Assembly: GCF_024679245.1 (NCBI RefSeq)
Contig: NC_090174.1
Coordinates: 13,883,350 to 13,947,349 of the forward strand
DNA length: 64,000 nt
DNA from: Pseudorasbora parva
Taxonomy: Eukaryota; Chordata; Actinopteri; Cypriniformes; Gobionidae
Direction: 5' to 3'
Shown piece after piece: positions 25,901 to 40,900 of this stretch. The notes under the pieces were generated by a model. It was not told the DNA's origin, made no database searches, and was given only the letters and a program-made list of their open reading frames with translations. Positions within the stretch are counted from its first letter, which is position 1; the number at the start of each line of letters is the position of its first letter. Both the position numbers and the translations under genes were made by a program.

Positions 25901-28900
25901 TAAAAAAGCTTACAATCAATATGTTTAGTAAAGTAAGGAATATACTTTTCAAAAGTTTGGGGTTAGTAAGATTTTTAAAAAAAATCTTCATTTCATTTAT
26001 TGTAATAATATTCCACAATATTACTGTTTCTACTGTATTTAATTACTTAATTATTTAAATACCACAATGATATTATTTGTCAATATTATTAATGTTTTAC
26101 AACAATATTGTTGATCTGACTGCATTGACACCATTGAATGAGAACTGAGCTCATCTGGACGATGACATCACTGTTTTCTCCATAACTGCTGTATAGATAA
26201 ATTAACTAAATGAATAAAAAATTATTTTTACAATGGTAATGAATCAACACTGAACTTACTTAAGTTGGAAAATGACCTGTTCTTCTTCTAGAACTGCTGT
26301 ACATATTTTTTCTGTATCTGTATTGTAAAAAGCGCTATATAAATAAAGGTGACGAGACTTTCCAACCCTAAACTTTTGAATGGTACTGTATATTATAAAG
26401 TGTATCTGAGCCTCTATCTTTGGTGGTCCTCAGGTGACATGCAGGGCCATTGGAATCGGAGCGTACCTGGTGAGACTGGGCCAAAGAACCATACAGGTGG
26501 AAAACTCTCACATCATCCTGACTGGAGCCGGAGCTCTTAATAAGGTCAGCAGCTGCGCATGTTAATGTGTTTTCTGCTTTAGAAAAAGAGCCCACCAAAT
26601 ACCAACATTTGCCTCCTCAAAGCAGTTTTTTTTTTTTTTTTTTTTTTTTTGCCTAGTCTGCTTTTCGTATTTTCAAAGGTCTTCTCTGTTTAGTTGCTTC
26701 TATGAAAGATGGCATTTGCGCATAAATTGTCTATTCACTCTGCTGATAAGGGCACTTTAATTGGCCTCGCTTTTAATTGTGTGAAGTAATTTGATTGGGC
26801 CGAGGCGGGAATTGTGACAGGTTAGCGTGAACTCTAAAAGCCTTGTGTGCGCTCAACTATGACCCAAATAAATGAATCCCTAATTCATGCAATTACCACG
26901 ACTGCATTAAAATATGACTTTTATGAATCGGCCAGTTTCTTATTTTACTGGTGACAGGGATTGGTTGTTTTTGGCTGTGCATTCAAGCATGTGTTAAAGG
27001 AACAGTTCACCCAAAAATTACAATTCTTTCATCGTTTATTCATCCCTCATTTCATTCCAATCCCGTGACTTAATTCCATAAAACATGAAAGGAAAAAAAA
27101 TTATATGTACAAAGTGTGTACTAGTCCTTTTTTTTACCATGGAATTACTATGGAATTGTCTGCACTTAGGGTCTAGTGATCTCAAGCTACAAAAAAAAAA
27201 AAAAGGAAGCAAAAGCATCATATGTGCTTTATTGGGAACAGAAATTAAATCGGAAATGAATTTTCTACAAACAGAGGGACTGTATAAAAACTAATATCTC
27301 AGTAATCTCAGTATAAAGATAATGAAAGTCAATGGAAAGTCACCTGCCATTATAGAAAAACAAATGTGCATGTGTGCGTTTCTCTAGGTGTATAATTCAC
27401 CCCTCAGTGATTGCCATCCCCCCGCATGTCTCTCTCTCTCTCTCTGTCTCCCGTCATGATGCTGCAGCTCCTGCAGGAATAATAGAAAGAGAAGCGTGAA
27501 GTTGTTATTTGCATAGAAATAGGCTGATGCCTGAGGCTGAAATGGGGAGGCACACCCATATTATTCCTCTGAGAGCAGAATTGAGCACTTCGACTGCTGG
27601 AGATATCCCTGTCTCGCTCTGCCTTTCTACCATCACTCTCTGCAGCAGTCCAGATTAGGGTTGGGAACCAATAAACAGTTCCCAACAGTTTTTATTCAGA
27701 ATAAAAAGCAGTCCCTGAATGTCTATATCCTACCAATGGTTTGGACAGATATATGATATTTAGATATTTTAGGCACGGTCATGATTTGTCACATCCAGTG
27801 TCCAGTTGTCCACTCTGAAACCACAGGAACACCTCATCTATTCCCATCTGAGAATGTCCTTTACAGTCTTATTACTACGTTAATTAGATCAGATCCGTGA
27901 TCTGCTCGTTTATGAATACCGGCAATGCATCCCAGGTCTTGTCAGGTCTTCTAGTGATTCTCATTGTTATGAAGACATCAGTCTCAGAGTTTGGTGTTGT
28001 TTTTGTGTGGATGGTCAAGATGGAAGAGTCAAGTCTATTATTAATTTAAACAACTAGAACAAAGGGTGACATATGCCATAATATAAAACAAATAAAGGCT
28101 GTCTGGAGTCTAGGCTCAGACAAAAAATAGATTCCCTGCAGTCCAGATCTGGACCTTAGTAGACCATGTGGACTCTAACAAAGAAGTTAAGTTGAAGAAT
28201 TTGTTCCAAGGACCATGATGTCTATTTTAATGATTATGTAGCCATTCAGAGTCATGTATTTGTCTGAAATGGTGAGATACAAAGAACTGGTTGAGGTAAT
28301 TATTACTTGTGGTACACACACACACATTAAAGGGTTAGTTCACCCAAAAATAAAAATTCTGTCATTAATTACTTGGCCTCATGTCGTTCCATACCGCAAG
28401 ACCTTCGTTCATATTCGGAACTTCGGCTGTTTTGATGTGTGCCCAAGAAACAATTGGGGGTTGTGTGCCTTGCCCAAGGACACCTCAGTCATTTTGTGCA
28501 GGTATTGAGCATCAATTCTGCACCTTAGGAGCTGGATTGGACCTCCTTATCATATGCCATTGTTCAGCCAAACAGGTAGTCCTGCTTCAAACTCATGCCA
28601 TTCATTAAACCAAAGTTGTCAAAGAGCTCGAAACAGAAATGCTTCACAGTGTTTACACTACACATAGCCCGTGACACCACAAAAATGCATTACCTCTATC
28701 GAAAGGATTGTGTGAATGGTGAAAGGAAGAAGAAATCTGAGTATTGATGCAGTCCCAGAGGCATAAATAACCCCTTACTCTCCCGCACTGACCCCTCATT
28801 GACACCGTCATTCTTCCTGGGTCACTGACAGCATTGAAAGGAAAGCAGACTCTCCTCAGCCTGCAGGACTGAACTGACTGCCTGTGTGATGGTATCGATC

Positions 28901-31900
28901 CGCAACCCCCAGGACCTCCGCTAGCACTGACACTGACAATACACACAATACACACGTCTTGCTTCCTAGTACTATGAAGTTACTTTCTCATGCAAGAAGA
29001 AGAATTAGTGACATCACTTTGTCAACATATTATAGTTTATTTTGGCCAAGAATCACCCAAACAGTCTCACTACAGTCTATTTTCAAGGGGTCACCCTCCA
29101 TTATACTATGTCATAGGAATTGTTTGAAAGGTCAGAAAGGGTCAAAATTATTTGGACTTTTAGCATAGTTGTAATACTTGACTAGCGGGCAACTTGACAC
29201 CAGAGGTAGTGCTATAGTTTATTTTTGAAAAATATAGACAGTTCCTCAATTATTATTTTTTTAATGTGATTTTTAGGGCAAGGGTTAATTTAAAATCGAT
29301 AGTTCCACAATATTAGACTGGTGAGCAACCAAGTGATTGCTTATTCACATAATGGTGTATCAATCTCCGAGTACTACAGGCAATGCTAAAGAAATTACTT
29401 TAAAAGCTGTGTAGACAAGACCCCAATGTACTTCAAACTAAATGAAGAACGCATGGTTGTAAAGTCATCTTGAACCAAAACTATCCTAAATGGTGTTCAA
29501 ACTGCCATTGCTCCATGATGATAGAGTCATAGAGCACATCCACCTATTACACAATCTTCTTTGCCATGGAAATCTTTTCAGGTTAATTTATTTACTCGTT
29601 TCACATTCCCAGCAAACGTAACTGATGACGGAATGTTTGCAAATGGTACACCGTTGTGCAGCTTCCTCAAAATTCTCTTTACCTGTGAGTGAATAAAAGA
29701 ACTTTCCCAAAAGTATAATGGGGCCTTAAAGGGATAGGCCTAATTCACTCAAAAATTTAAATTACCCTATGATTTACTCAACCTCAAGCCATCCTAGGTC
29801 TATATGACATTCTTCTTCACGTGAATACAATCAGTTACATTTAAAAAAAAAAATGTCCTGGCAAATATAAGCAGCCCAAAATTTGAAGCTCAAAAAAGTG
29901 TATCCATCCATTATAAAAGTAATCCACACGGCTCCTGGGGGTTAATAAAGGCCTTCTAAAGCGATTCGATGTTTTTTTTTTTTTTCTGTAAGAAAAATAT
30001 CCATATTTAACACGTTATAAAGTAAAATATCTAGCTTCTGACAGACCGCTTTCAATATTGAACTTACGGAAAAAGCATAACTGGCACGACAATGGAGGTA
30101 GCATAAGCATTTTGAACTGTGTGAGTTGTTACTTTCTGTGTAAGTTGAATACGGAAGGCAGTCCACCGGAAACTAGATATTATACTTTATAAAGTTTTAA
30201 ATATGTATATTTAGCTTACACAAACTCATCGCTTCTTTTTTCATAAGGCCTTTATTAACCCCCCAGAGCCGTATTAATTACTTTTATAATGGATAGATGC
30301 ACTTTTTCTGGCTTCAAATTTTGAGCTGAGATTATAATGCTTGTATTAGCCAGGATATATTTTAATGTATAATATAACTGATTGTATTCGTCTAAAAGAA
30401 GAATGTAATTTACAACTAGAATGGTTTGAGGGTGAGTAAATTATGGCATAATTTTCCTTTTAGGGTGAACTATCACTTTAATTCATGTACTGACTTCCAC
30501 TGACAACCCTGCAACCTAAGCATAATATGAAGTTCTTGATTATATCTTGGGGGTATCTTCACTCTAACCGCCTTAAAATGGTTGATTATCTGGTTTGAAA
30601 GTGACGTTTGTGTGAGCTGTGCTTCATACATTGCTACACAATTGACAGCTATCGATATGCAACTTTTTTTGCCCACGAATTTCGCCTACATTTTGTGAAT
30701 GTGAGTGCACCTTTTCTTTACACAATCCAGCAACTAGTTTTTCTTCAGAAATAGTGGCTTGGTGATTTAAAAAAACTTTTCCAGGTGGACTGTTAAAAAC
30801 TTGGGTAGCCTGACTCCTCTCATTTGCATGGCAGCCAGCCATTTACTCATCCACCTCTTTGCTCTTTCTCTACAGGTTCTGGGTCGAGAGGTGTACACCT
30901 CCAATAACCAGCTAGGTGGAGTACAGATCATGCACAATAATGGAGTCACACACACCACTGTGTGCGATGATTTTGAGGGAGTGTTTACGTTACTTCACTG
31001 GCTGTCCTACATGCCGAAGGTATGCAGAACACACACTGACATGTAACTCGGAGGATGTGATTGAGTCTAACAATGCTTTTCTCCTTCAGAATATGTCCAG
31101 TCCTGTCCCAATGCTCACTGCTAAAGATCCCATTGATCGGCCAGTGGAGTTCATCCCTACCAAAGCACCTTATGACCCACGCTGGATGCTAGCGGGACGT
31201 CCAAGTCAGAGTGAGTGGATGCTAGAACCCTAGTTCATTAAAAGTTCAGCTATATTGACGGCATCTGAGCCATGATGCCAATTGCCACAGGTCTGGTTAT
31301 TTTACCAGCATAAATGTGGGTAAATAACTTTCATATTGCAGAAAATGCAGAATTAACAGGAAATTATATACTAGAAAAGTAATTAAAGGGATTGTTCACC
31401 ATGAAATTAAATTAAAGCCATCTTTTACTCACCCTGCTGTTGATTCAATGTCCTATGTCCTTCTATACCTTTCGGACCTCAAAAGCAGTAATTTTAAAAA
31501 TAGTTCTACACGCACTCCTTCCTATAATGGCAGTGGATAGTGACCAGGGTAAACATTGCATAGATTATACAAAATTATGACGCAATGATACAGTGAGACG
31601 CGCGCCGTATATGGAAACTGTCCAGGAGGCGTACTATAAGGTTTTGCGAGAAATAAACTATTATTCAGTCAAAACACTGAGCTCAGCCATTACTCTTAAT
31701 CTTATCATATACCTTATAGAAAAGATACGAGTCACGTTTTTTTCTATTGAACCTGATTTCTCAAAATGTTGCGCAGGTGTTTATCTTGGGTGCCATGACA
31801 ACAGTGCGTGAGCATGAGCACCGCCCATGCTGATTGTTCGTAGCAGTCATTACAAGAACGCGCACAGAGTATTTTGACGGAATAATAGTTTATTTCTCGC

Positions 31901-34900
31901 AAAACCTTATAGTATGCCTCCTGGACACTTTCCATACATGGTGGGCGTCTCACTGCGTCATACTTTTGTATAATCTTTCTAATGGTCGCTATCCACTGCC
32001 ATTATAGGAAAGAGCGCGTGCAGAACTATTTTTAAAATGACCGCTTTTTAGGTCCGAAAGGGATAGAAGGACATAGGGCAATGGAACAACAGCAAGGTGA
32101 GTAAAAGATGGCTTTAATTTCATTTCAGGGTGAGGTGAACTATCCCTTTAAGTTTCTGTGTCAATGATGTTATACTGTCAAAACTCAGAACATTGGATTT
32201 GTTGATGTTTCTTGTGGCGATATCTTGAGTTTTGTGTATTAATTGCATTGAGGGTGTTGTTAGTTGGGGGAAGTATCAGTAATGGATGACTGTGGTCTGA
32301 GGGTTTATGGTTGAGGCACAGCTCTAGGTCTCTCCTCTCAGAGATAAGACACTCTGGGATATATGGAGTGTTTTTTATTGGTGAGACAGATTACACATCA
32401 CTGTAATTACCACAGTGAGGTGGGGAGATATCGAGAGCGGGTGGCAGGGAGAAGAATCTTTGTCTCAGTGCTGAGACGGGTCTCGGTGTAATTGAGTGGT
32501 AACCTCTTCCTGCAGCAGCTTCCCCCTCGGTTAAGCTCAGGATATCTCTGATGAAGTTGGGGCGCTAATACAGCTCTGATGGTCTCTCTCTCTCTCTCTT
32601 CCATACAGACACTAAGGGTGCGTGGGTGAGCGGGTTCTTCGACCATGGCTCTTTTCTGGAGATCATGCAGCCGTGGGCACAGAGTGTAATCGTGGGACGG
32701 GCTAGGTAAGCACTAATAATCAATACAGAGGGCCCAAAAAGTCTTATGAAAATCTTAAAATTCTATGAATGTCATTGCAGATGCCACTTGGTTTGATTAT
32801 TTTGTTATCTGAATCTTAACTAATTAATCTTTTTTTTTAAAGATGTTTTCTTAAAATTGTGCTTAGGTTCCCTTTAAAAAATAAATAAATACCATGTGGA
32901 ATGACACTTTTGCAAATCCAGATTTTGTTTTAATGATTAACCAAAAAATGGAGCCTTTACACTTCTCCGTGAACTTGTTGACCTCTGACCTCAATGCCTA
33001 CAGGGCAGAGTTTGTCTATTGGAAAGGTCATCCTCTGATAAATGCACTTTGAAAGCCCCTGTGGGGAACATTAGTTTTACATCTGTCTTCTACTACACAA
33101 TTCTTTTTTAGTTGTCTGCCACAATACAGATTGATATCAAATGTGTTTTTTCTACCTTTATAGTGTTTTTGACGTTGCATGAAAAAGCCTTTTTTTTCTT
33201 GAAAAACAGTTACTAATTCAAAAATGAATAAGCAGGAAATGCTAAAACGTAAAGATGTGTCTTGAGTCTAGATTTAAAAACAGAAACAGAAAGAGTACAC
33301 TTAATGTCAGGTGGCAACTGATTCCATAATCGTGGAGCAGCAACTGCAAAGCCTCTGTCACCTTTCATTTTTAGTTGTGACCGTGGGACATGTAAGAGAG
33401 CTTTATTGGTAGATCTGAGGGACTTGGGAGCTGAACCCTCTGTAAACGTGCTAACGAAGATTGAGGAAGACCATGGTATAAAGAGTTAGAATAGTTCAGT
33501 CGTGATGTAATAAATGCATGGATAACTTTCTCCAAATCTTAGAAGGAATTAGTTGATTTAAGTCTAAAATTATTCTCAATTCATAGTAGCTGTTTTTAAC
33601 AACTGAGCTTATTTGTTTTTCAAGACTAAGCTCTGAATCAAAAATTACACCTACATTTTTTTTTGCATGTGACTTAACATATGGAGTGAGATCTAATCAC
33701 TACTAATTGAAGAAATGTCGTTACAAATTATAGTTAATTTTAAACATGTTTTAAGAATATGGTGAAGTAATTTATCTGATCTTTCACTCAGTTCCAGCTG
33801 TATATGTATCATAAACATAGCAAAATGATGACACTTTTTATATAAACATTTTTAGAAAATTAGATACAATTTTTAAAATAAAATATGTATGTTTGTTATT
33901 GGTGAGGGTTTGTTTTATTCTGTTCCTGTGTAATCATTTGTCTCTTTTGGTAATTGTAGGTTGGGCGGGATCCCAACAGGAGTAGTTGCAGTGGAAACCC
34001 GATCAGTGGAGCTGTCAATCCCAGCAGACCCAGCGAATCTGGACTCAGAAGCCAAGGTGACCGCTTAGAAACACGTCTAGACTCTCAAGCCTTGTTCAGA
34101 CTGTCAGTCAAATACGATATTTAGGCATATCTCATTGGAATCCGATCGTAGCAAGTGCGAACGTCAAAAAATGAAATAGATTTCTGGAAATCTGTTTCAG
34201 TCTGACCGCTCTGATTGGATTTTGCAAGGTTTATGTGACATTGTTTGAGGAAACATGCTGAAAAGTGGCGAGCTAAAAATTACTATAACCTATAAATGAG
34301 ACCGGCAGAGATGACAGCATGGACTAAAGCTGTTCCTGATGCTGCCTCTGAAGACTTAGTTGTCCAGCGCAGCAGCTACATATTGTCATGTTGTAAACAA
34401 GACAGCATCTCTATTACAAACCCCTCAGTATTGCTGTTGTTGTTTTCGGCATATGCCTACCAACACAACGTCATTGTCATAGAAACCAATACAGATATTC
34501 TGGAAAATGAAAGAGTGCCATAGGACTCACTTAGTGTGGACACAATAATTTAGATCAGATTCCTATTGGATTCACAAATAATCGGATTTGGACTGGCAGT
34601 GTCAACATAGCCTCACATAGTGATGATGTTATTTGACAATGATGTCACGTGATTCTGTCAGAAAGATGACCAGTGTTTTGTGCTGTTTCATATAGATCAT
34701 TCAGCAAGCAGGGCAAGTGTGGTTTCCTGACTCTGCTTTTAAGACCGCACAGGCCATTAAAGACTTTAACAGAGAGGGGCTTCCGCTCATAGTGTTTGCC
34801 AACTGGAGAGGCTTCTCTGGAGGGATGAAAGGTGAGGAATATGGGAAGGGAACTAGTATGTGCTTTAGTGATCGATGATAGTCTCTGCTAACACCTCATG

Positions 34901-37900
34901 CTCTCCTGTCTTTAGACATGTATGACCAGGTGTTAAAATTTGGAGCGTATATAGTGGACGGGCTGAGAGAGTACAGACAGCCAGTGCTGGTGTACATCCC
35001 ACCACAGGCAGAGCTCCGGGGAGGATCATGGGTCGTCATAGACCCCACCATCAACCCTCGCCACATGGAAATGTATGCAGACAAGGACAGCCGGTAAGAA
35101 TTAGGATGTGAAACTAAAAGGCTTTTTTTTTTTTTTTTTCTCACTGTGCATTGCACTTTTTTATGTGTTATGTGAAAATAACAGCAAGAACTTCATTAAC
35201 CCTTAAATGCATGACTGTTTCGTCAAACATCCTTACATATTCGGGTCGTTAGCGACCCAGATCTATATTTAACATAGATGGACCTCTACCTGTCGTGATA
35301 ATATATAAAACTCCTGATGTTAGAGTAACACTTACAGAAGAATAAAATAAAGCATATTTTGTTACCTTTTGGAGCTTGGAAGGGTTTAGTTTGAGGAGAT
35401 GTTTAATACCATCATCATCTGTCCTCGTCAGAGTTCGTTTACCAGTACATTCAGCATCTGCCTCATATTCGCGATCTCGAGCATGTTCTCCAAACTCATT
35501 TTCAACGACTTCAAAATCAATATTTTGATCATTGACAGCTTCTTGACCACATCCATCATCAAGAGACAGTGACACTAACATATGATTGTGTTTACTACTT
35601 GCTCTCTGCTGTAAATCACTAAGCCATTTCAAGTTTTGCAGATTATAATGATTATTGTTTCGTTTTCTGTCAGAGGTAACTATGAGTGAAACGTCACTTC
35701 ATCATTGTGTATCAGATATTGCCAACTTGTGGTATAAAAGGTGAATTGCGCCCTATTTTGTGATTATAGATTCATTTATCATTGTGGAAAAAAAATCTAC
35801 GTACAATCCTACACACCTCGGGTCGTTGGCGACCCTATACAATTTTGACAAAAATTTGTGAAAAAAAAGGCATTCAATTATAATTCTATAATTTTTTTCT
35901 TGTTATTTTGTTTAAAATGGATTGATTGAGGAATAAAGGTTGATGTCTAACTTTAAAAAATGAATGAGGAGCAGGGTAGTGAAATGACGTCGACCCGAGG
36001 TATGCATTTAAGGGTTAAAACAGAAAACAAAACACATACACCAAAAAATAAATAAATAAAAATAATAATAAAATTAAATTAATATCGATTCTTAAATCCC
36101 AAGAATCGATTAGTCATTTTCAGTTAAAGGTGGGTTAAGTGTTATTTTAAAACTGTTTTCCAAAACGGACTCGGGCCGAGTCCAATAACAAACTTGTGAC
36201 CAATCAGCAGGTAAGAGGCGTGTCTAATAATGATGGTGAGAAGAGAGCGTCATTATTGTCATTATTCAAAACACACGACACACGACGGACATTAGCTGAG
36301 AACTAATATATGCTGGCTTTTGCTTGAAAATGCTCGTGTCATGTACGCTTCTTTGTTCATTTGCGCTCACTTCAGCGATGCTAAAGACCCGTTCATTTCC
36401 ACACTGTATGGAGCGTCTAAATCTCCTCACTGACTGTTTCAAGCGTCAGCTCACAAACATATATTAGGAGTATAGTATCTTACTTGTCGAACACATTTTG
36501 TTTCATTTTTTTCATGATCTATATAACCTTTATCTGGTCAGATTTGTAATATGTCCTTAGCTGGACTGTCACGCTCATGTAGGCTACTATCGAGTTGTCG
36601 TGTTTGTGTTTTTGTGATCACTATAACTAATCTTATCATAATTGTAATATGTTCGTTAGTTGGACTTGTGCTCATGTACTATCGAGTTGTTCATGAGAAT
36701 GGTTTGTGTTTTTGTGATAGAAGGGGTGACTTTTTCATTGAATATTCAACCTGGATTAGTAACACAGAGATTATGCCATAGCCGTTACCTGGGTTGCGTA
36801 TGTGTGGGGCGGAGCTATCAAAATAGGGGCGAGACCCTTCTGGGGGTAGGGGCGTGTTTGTTTTGGTTATTTGATATGTCAACAACGGTTACCAGAAAGC
36901 ACTTACCCCACCTTTGGAATGAATGGAGCATTGTAGCTAGCATGCCTCTCATCCAATAAATTGCAATAATATTTGTGCTTTGTTACTACTGATATGAAAC
37001 AGAGTCTCTGATTTCAAATTACGTCCATTTTATTACGAAATTCAAAAACATAAATACCATTTTGGCGCTGTGCCGCAAGATCGCTCTAACTTGGATTAAA
37101 GGGTTAATTCACCCAAAAATGAAAATGATGTAATTAATTACTCACCCTCATGTCGTTGGACACCTGTAACAACTTTGTTCATCTTCAGAACACAAATGAA
37201 GATATTTTTGTTGAAAGCTGATGGCTGAGAAAGGCTTTATCCGCCAAGTTATTGACGTGAACTCGACGCATGCGCGAGAATATGATGCAGATCCGCCGTT
37301 CGAATACATGAAACGGAAGAGGAGGAGCGCCGCTATCGCGTGAGCTCCAGGTGAGTTCACGTCAGAGACCTACACGAAAGACAATAACTTGGCGGATAAA
37401 GTCATTATTTTGATTCATTTTGCACACAAAAACTATTCTCGTCGCTTGGTAAAATTATTGTACAGCCACTGTAGTGAGATGGACTTAATAACGAAGTCTT
37501 TAGTGCCTTTTATGGGTCTTTTGAGCGGGTCAGTGGAAATATACTGAATGCCAATGGAGGCCTTTCTGAAGCCTTTCTCAGCCATCAGCTTTCAACAAAA
37601 ATATCTTCATTTGTGTTCCGAAGATAAACGAAGGTGTTACGGGTGTCCAACGACATGAGGGTGAGTAATTAATGAATTAATTTTCATTTTTGGGTGAACT
37701 AACCCTTTAAGAGAAGCGGCATTGCGGAGCACAAATGACCTGATCTTATCTTATGCCTTAATATTAATTACAACGCAAAATAAACAAGAATGAGCATCTG
37801 AAGGTGTGTTAAAAGATAGAGTACAACTTAACAGATCTGTATCATGCCACAGAATCTCTCAATCAGTGTTTATTGTGGAAAAATGCCAATAAAAGAGCTT

Positions 37901-40900
37901 GTAAACAATGCCATGTAATGTCACATTTACCTCTGAAAAAACATATCCAGTGACCAAAATCTCGTTAGTTAGCTAGAAAAATGAACTCTACTAGAGAGGA
38001 GCATTTTGCTAAATGTATGCACGTTATTACATATTCATAATTATCTTTTTTTAAATGTTTTCCAATATTTAGTGCATGTTGGAATAAATCTGGCAAATTT
38101 TAATGACAACCACCATTTAACTGTTTGTTGAAATATTTCATATAACTTTATAAAAAATAAAAAAAAGACCAAACTTCCCGACCTCAAATGTTGTGGGTGG
38201 GGCTAAGTTTGGCTGGCATCCCGGCTATGCTGAAATATCAATATTTTTGACAATTAATATATATTAATTAATATTTTTTGACAACTTTTTAACACTAAGT
38301 CAGACCAGCCAATTTGAATGAAGATGCAAGAAGAGCACTGAACCTATGGAGCTATAAATATGACAAATTGATCTGAATTTGAATTGTATAAATCTGAATT
38401 ATTGACAGGTGTAATCTAACAAAATTGAATATTATGTTGTATTTTACATAGTTCTGAATTTGAATTTGACACATCTGAAATGTTTTATGTCAAAATTGTA
38501 TAGACATGTATTTTCAAACAGCAGATATTTTGTACTGAATGAATAGACTGGAAATATTCCGTTTTTGAAAATACAGATTCAAGATTTCAGATAAAGAAGA
38601 AATTCAGAACATCAAATTCAATATTCTAAAATTCAATCCGCAGAAATTCAGATATACAGAAAGTAGGCCAGAGGTCATCATCAGGGAAGAGTAAAGGATG
38701 TCAGAAAAGTCGAACGGAGCACCATCTGATCATTTCATGTCCTATTTGTAATGGAATAAAGTGAAAAGATCAAACGGCCCTTTTATACTTTTTTGTTTAA
38801 TTTAGATTAATGCACGGAAAATGAGATTTCGGCTAGATTTCTCATCTGTGTGTGTGTGTGTGTGTTCGTTCTGTAGTGGTGGTGTGCTGGAGCCTGAAGG
38901 CACAGTGGAGATCAAGTTCCGTAGAAAAGACCTGGTGAAGACCATGAGACGGGTGGACCCTGTGTACATGGGGCTTGCTGAAAGACTGGGTAAGTTGTTC
39001 ACAGTGCTCTCTCTCCTCTGAAATCGTATTTTGTTTTTATAAGGGGTATATGAGTATTGTATTAAAGCACATTATTGCAGCGTTTTGCTAATTGCGCCGA
39101 CCCTTTCTCTCCTCTCTGAGGAGACATGTCAATCACAGGGGTCTCAGATCAATCAGACCCCGCTGCTGTTCTGTACCTCCTTCGATCGATTACCCCCTCA
39201 GCAGTCACTAAAGAGGACCGTGCCACCAGAGTAGCCTGCGGTGTCACATGCAGCCACGCTGAATGATTGCCTCTGACGTGATCGATCTCTCTCGATCAGC
39301 CACAGGGTGATGGGAGATCCTAGAGAGCTCCTCGGTTGGGCGGCACTCTGGTGCTGTGATTATTCTAGCTTTTACGTAGAGAACAATGGGTCAACACATA
39401 GGTGCCAAAAGAGCAGAAATGCGCCAATGCACTTAAAGTTGCAGTAAGCAATTTCTGAGAAACGCTATTTGTAGTCCCGGGACTCGATTAAAAAAAATAA
39501 TCTAATTAATTAGAGGCTTTGTAATTAATTAATCGCATCTTAATTCCATATAATTATTTGACCTGAGAACAATGATAAGTAATTTTTCACATGGATTTTT
39601 AGTATACCATTGAATAATGACTGAATACATAAGCTTAATCAACAAAATATTGTTTATTTATTTCAGTCCAGCAGACCAGCGCAATGTTTGCCATTAAGTG
39701 TAGCAATAGCGTATTTGTTATATTTGAGGTTTGATGTGCTGCGGTGAAAAGCAAATTCCTTGTTGTAAAGCTTGCACACAACCGTGCTCTTGTCGACGCT
39801 TCCATCCTTTAATTTTAAAAAAAACAAAATTTCCCATCCACGGGGCCAAGCAAAGCGGTCTCATCAGCTTCTTCGTTCATGTTCACTCATGGTTTGTTGT
39901 TGTCATGACTCGTGAGCGCTAGTTGGTGTTTCAGTATAATCGGTCCGTCGAAACTCATTCATTGAAAAACGTTCCGCTATGCAAAAATAAGTGTTGTTAA
40001 AATTGTTATTTATTTTTTTGCGTAATTAATTAACGCGTTAAAGTCCCGTAATAAATTAATCTTAATTAACGCGTTAAAGTCCTGGCCCTAGTTATTTGAC
40101 ATCACCAAAACAAACACTTCAACACTACAAACGATCACAACCCTAACTCGATAGCCCCACCCCCAAATTCCTGAAACACTATGTCTGCGTCCGAAACCTG
40201 GAAAATGCTGCCTTCGGAGGACACATATGAAGCCAGGAAGGCGTCAAGCAATATCCGAATCTAATGTTAGCTTCACTTCATGTCTGCTGAGAGACCTTCA
40301 TCTGATCGACTTTTGAAGTCATCATACATGTATCCTTCGCTGCCTTTGATATCCCAGAATCTTGTGATTTCCATTCAGTGACAGTTGAGTTTGGAAAAAA
40401 GATGGAATCCGAAAGTTGCGTTTGCTGGTCAGTTTGTGTGTAAATGTCTGTTTTTTACCAATATTTTCCACTTCTGATGTCATTTCTAGCTAGAAATGAG
40501 TAATGTAGTAATTAAATATGTGTTGAGTTCTTACCAAACTTCTCTCTATATTGCTGTCGATCATTAAACTGTTACACTACCTTAGAAGTCTGTCCGAAAT
40601 GAGTTTCGTGAGGTGCCTTCCTGCACAAATGCTGCCTTACAAGTCATTGCCTGACAAGGCAGCGAGGCAACGAGTCAGCTGCCTAGGTTTTCAGACGCAG
40701 CCCTTGTAACACTGGCATGACCCCCTAATAACCCCTTATTGCTGATTGGCTACAAGTGTGTTCTGGTGCTCGGTCCGATCCAATTTCAACAGCGTTTCTC
40801 AGAAATCACTTACTGCACCTTTAAGCCAACATAAAATCAAAATAGACTATTTATTTTCTTAATACATTCTTATTTTTTACAATTCATCAGTTCATATATT

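Noticed and set aside
28653..28955. 100-codon minus-strand ORF in acaca intron 14
   Set aside because: Cys/Ser/Arg-rich random-looking composition, no recognised domain.
31593..31953. Two related peptides on opposite strands as a duplicated gene pair
   Set aside because: They are the two arms of a palindromic mobile element.
32407..32646. 79-codon minus-strand ORF
   Set aside because: Antisense shadow overlapping acaca exon 17 and its CT-rich acceptor tract.
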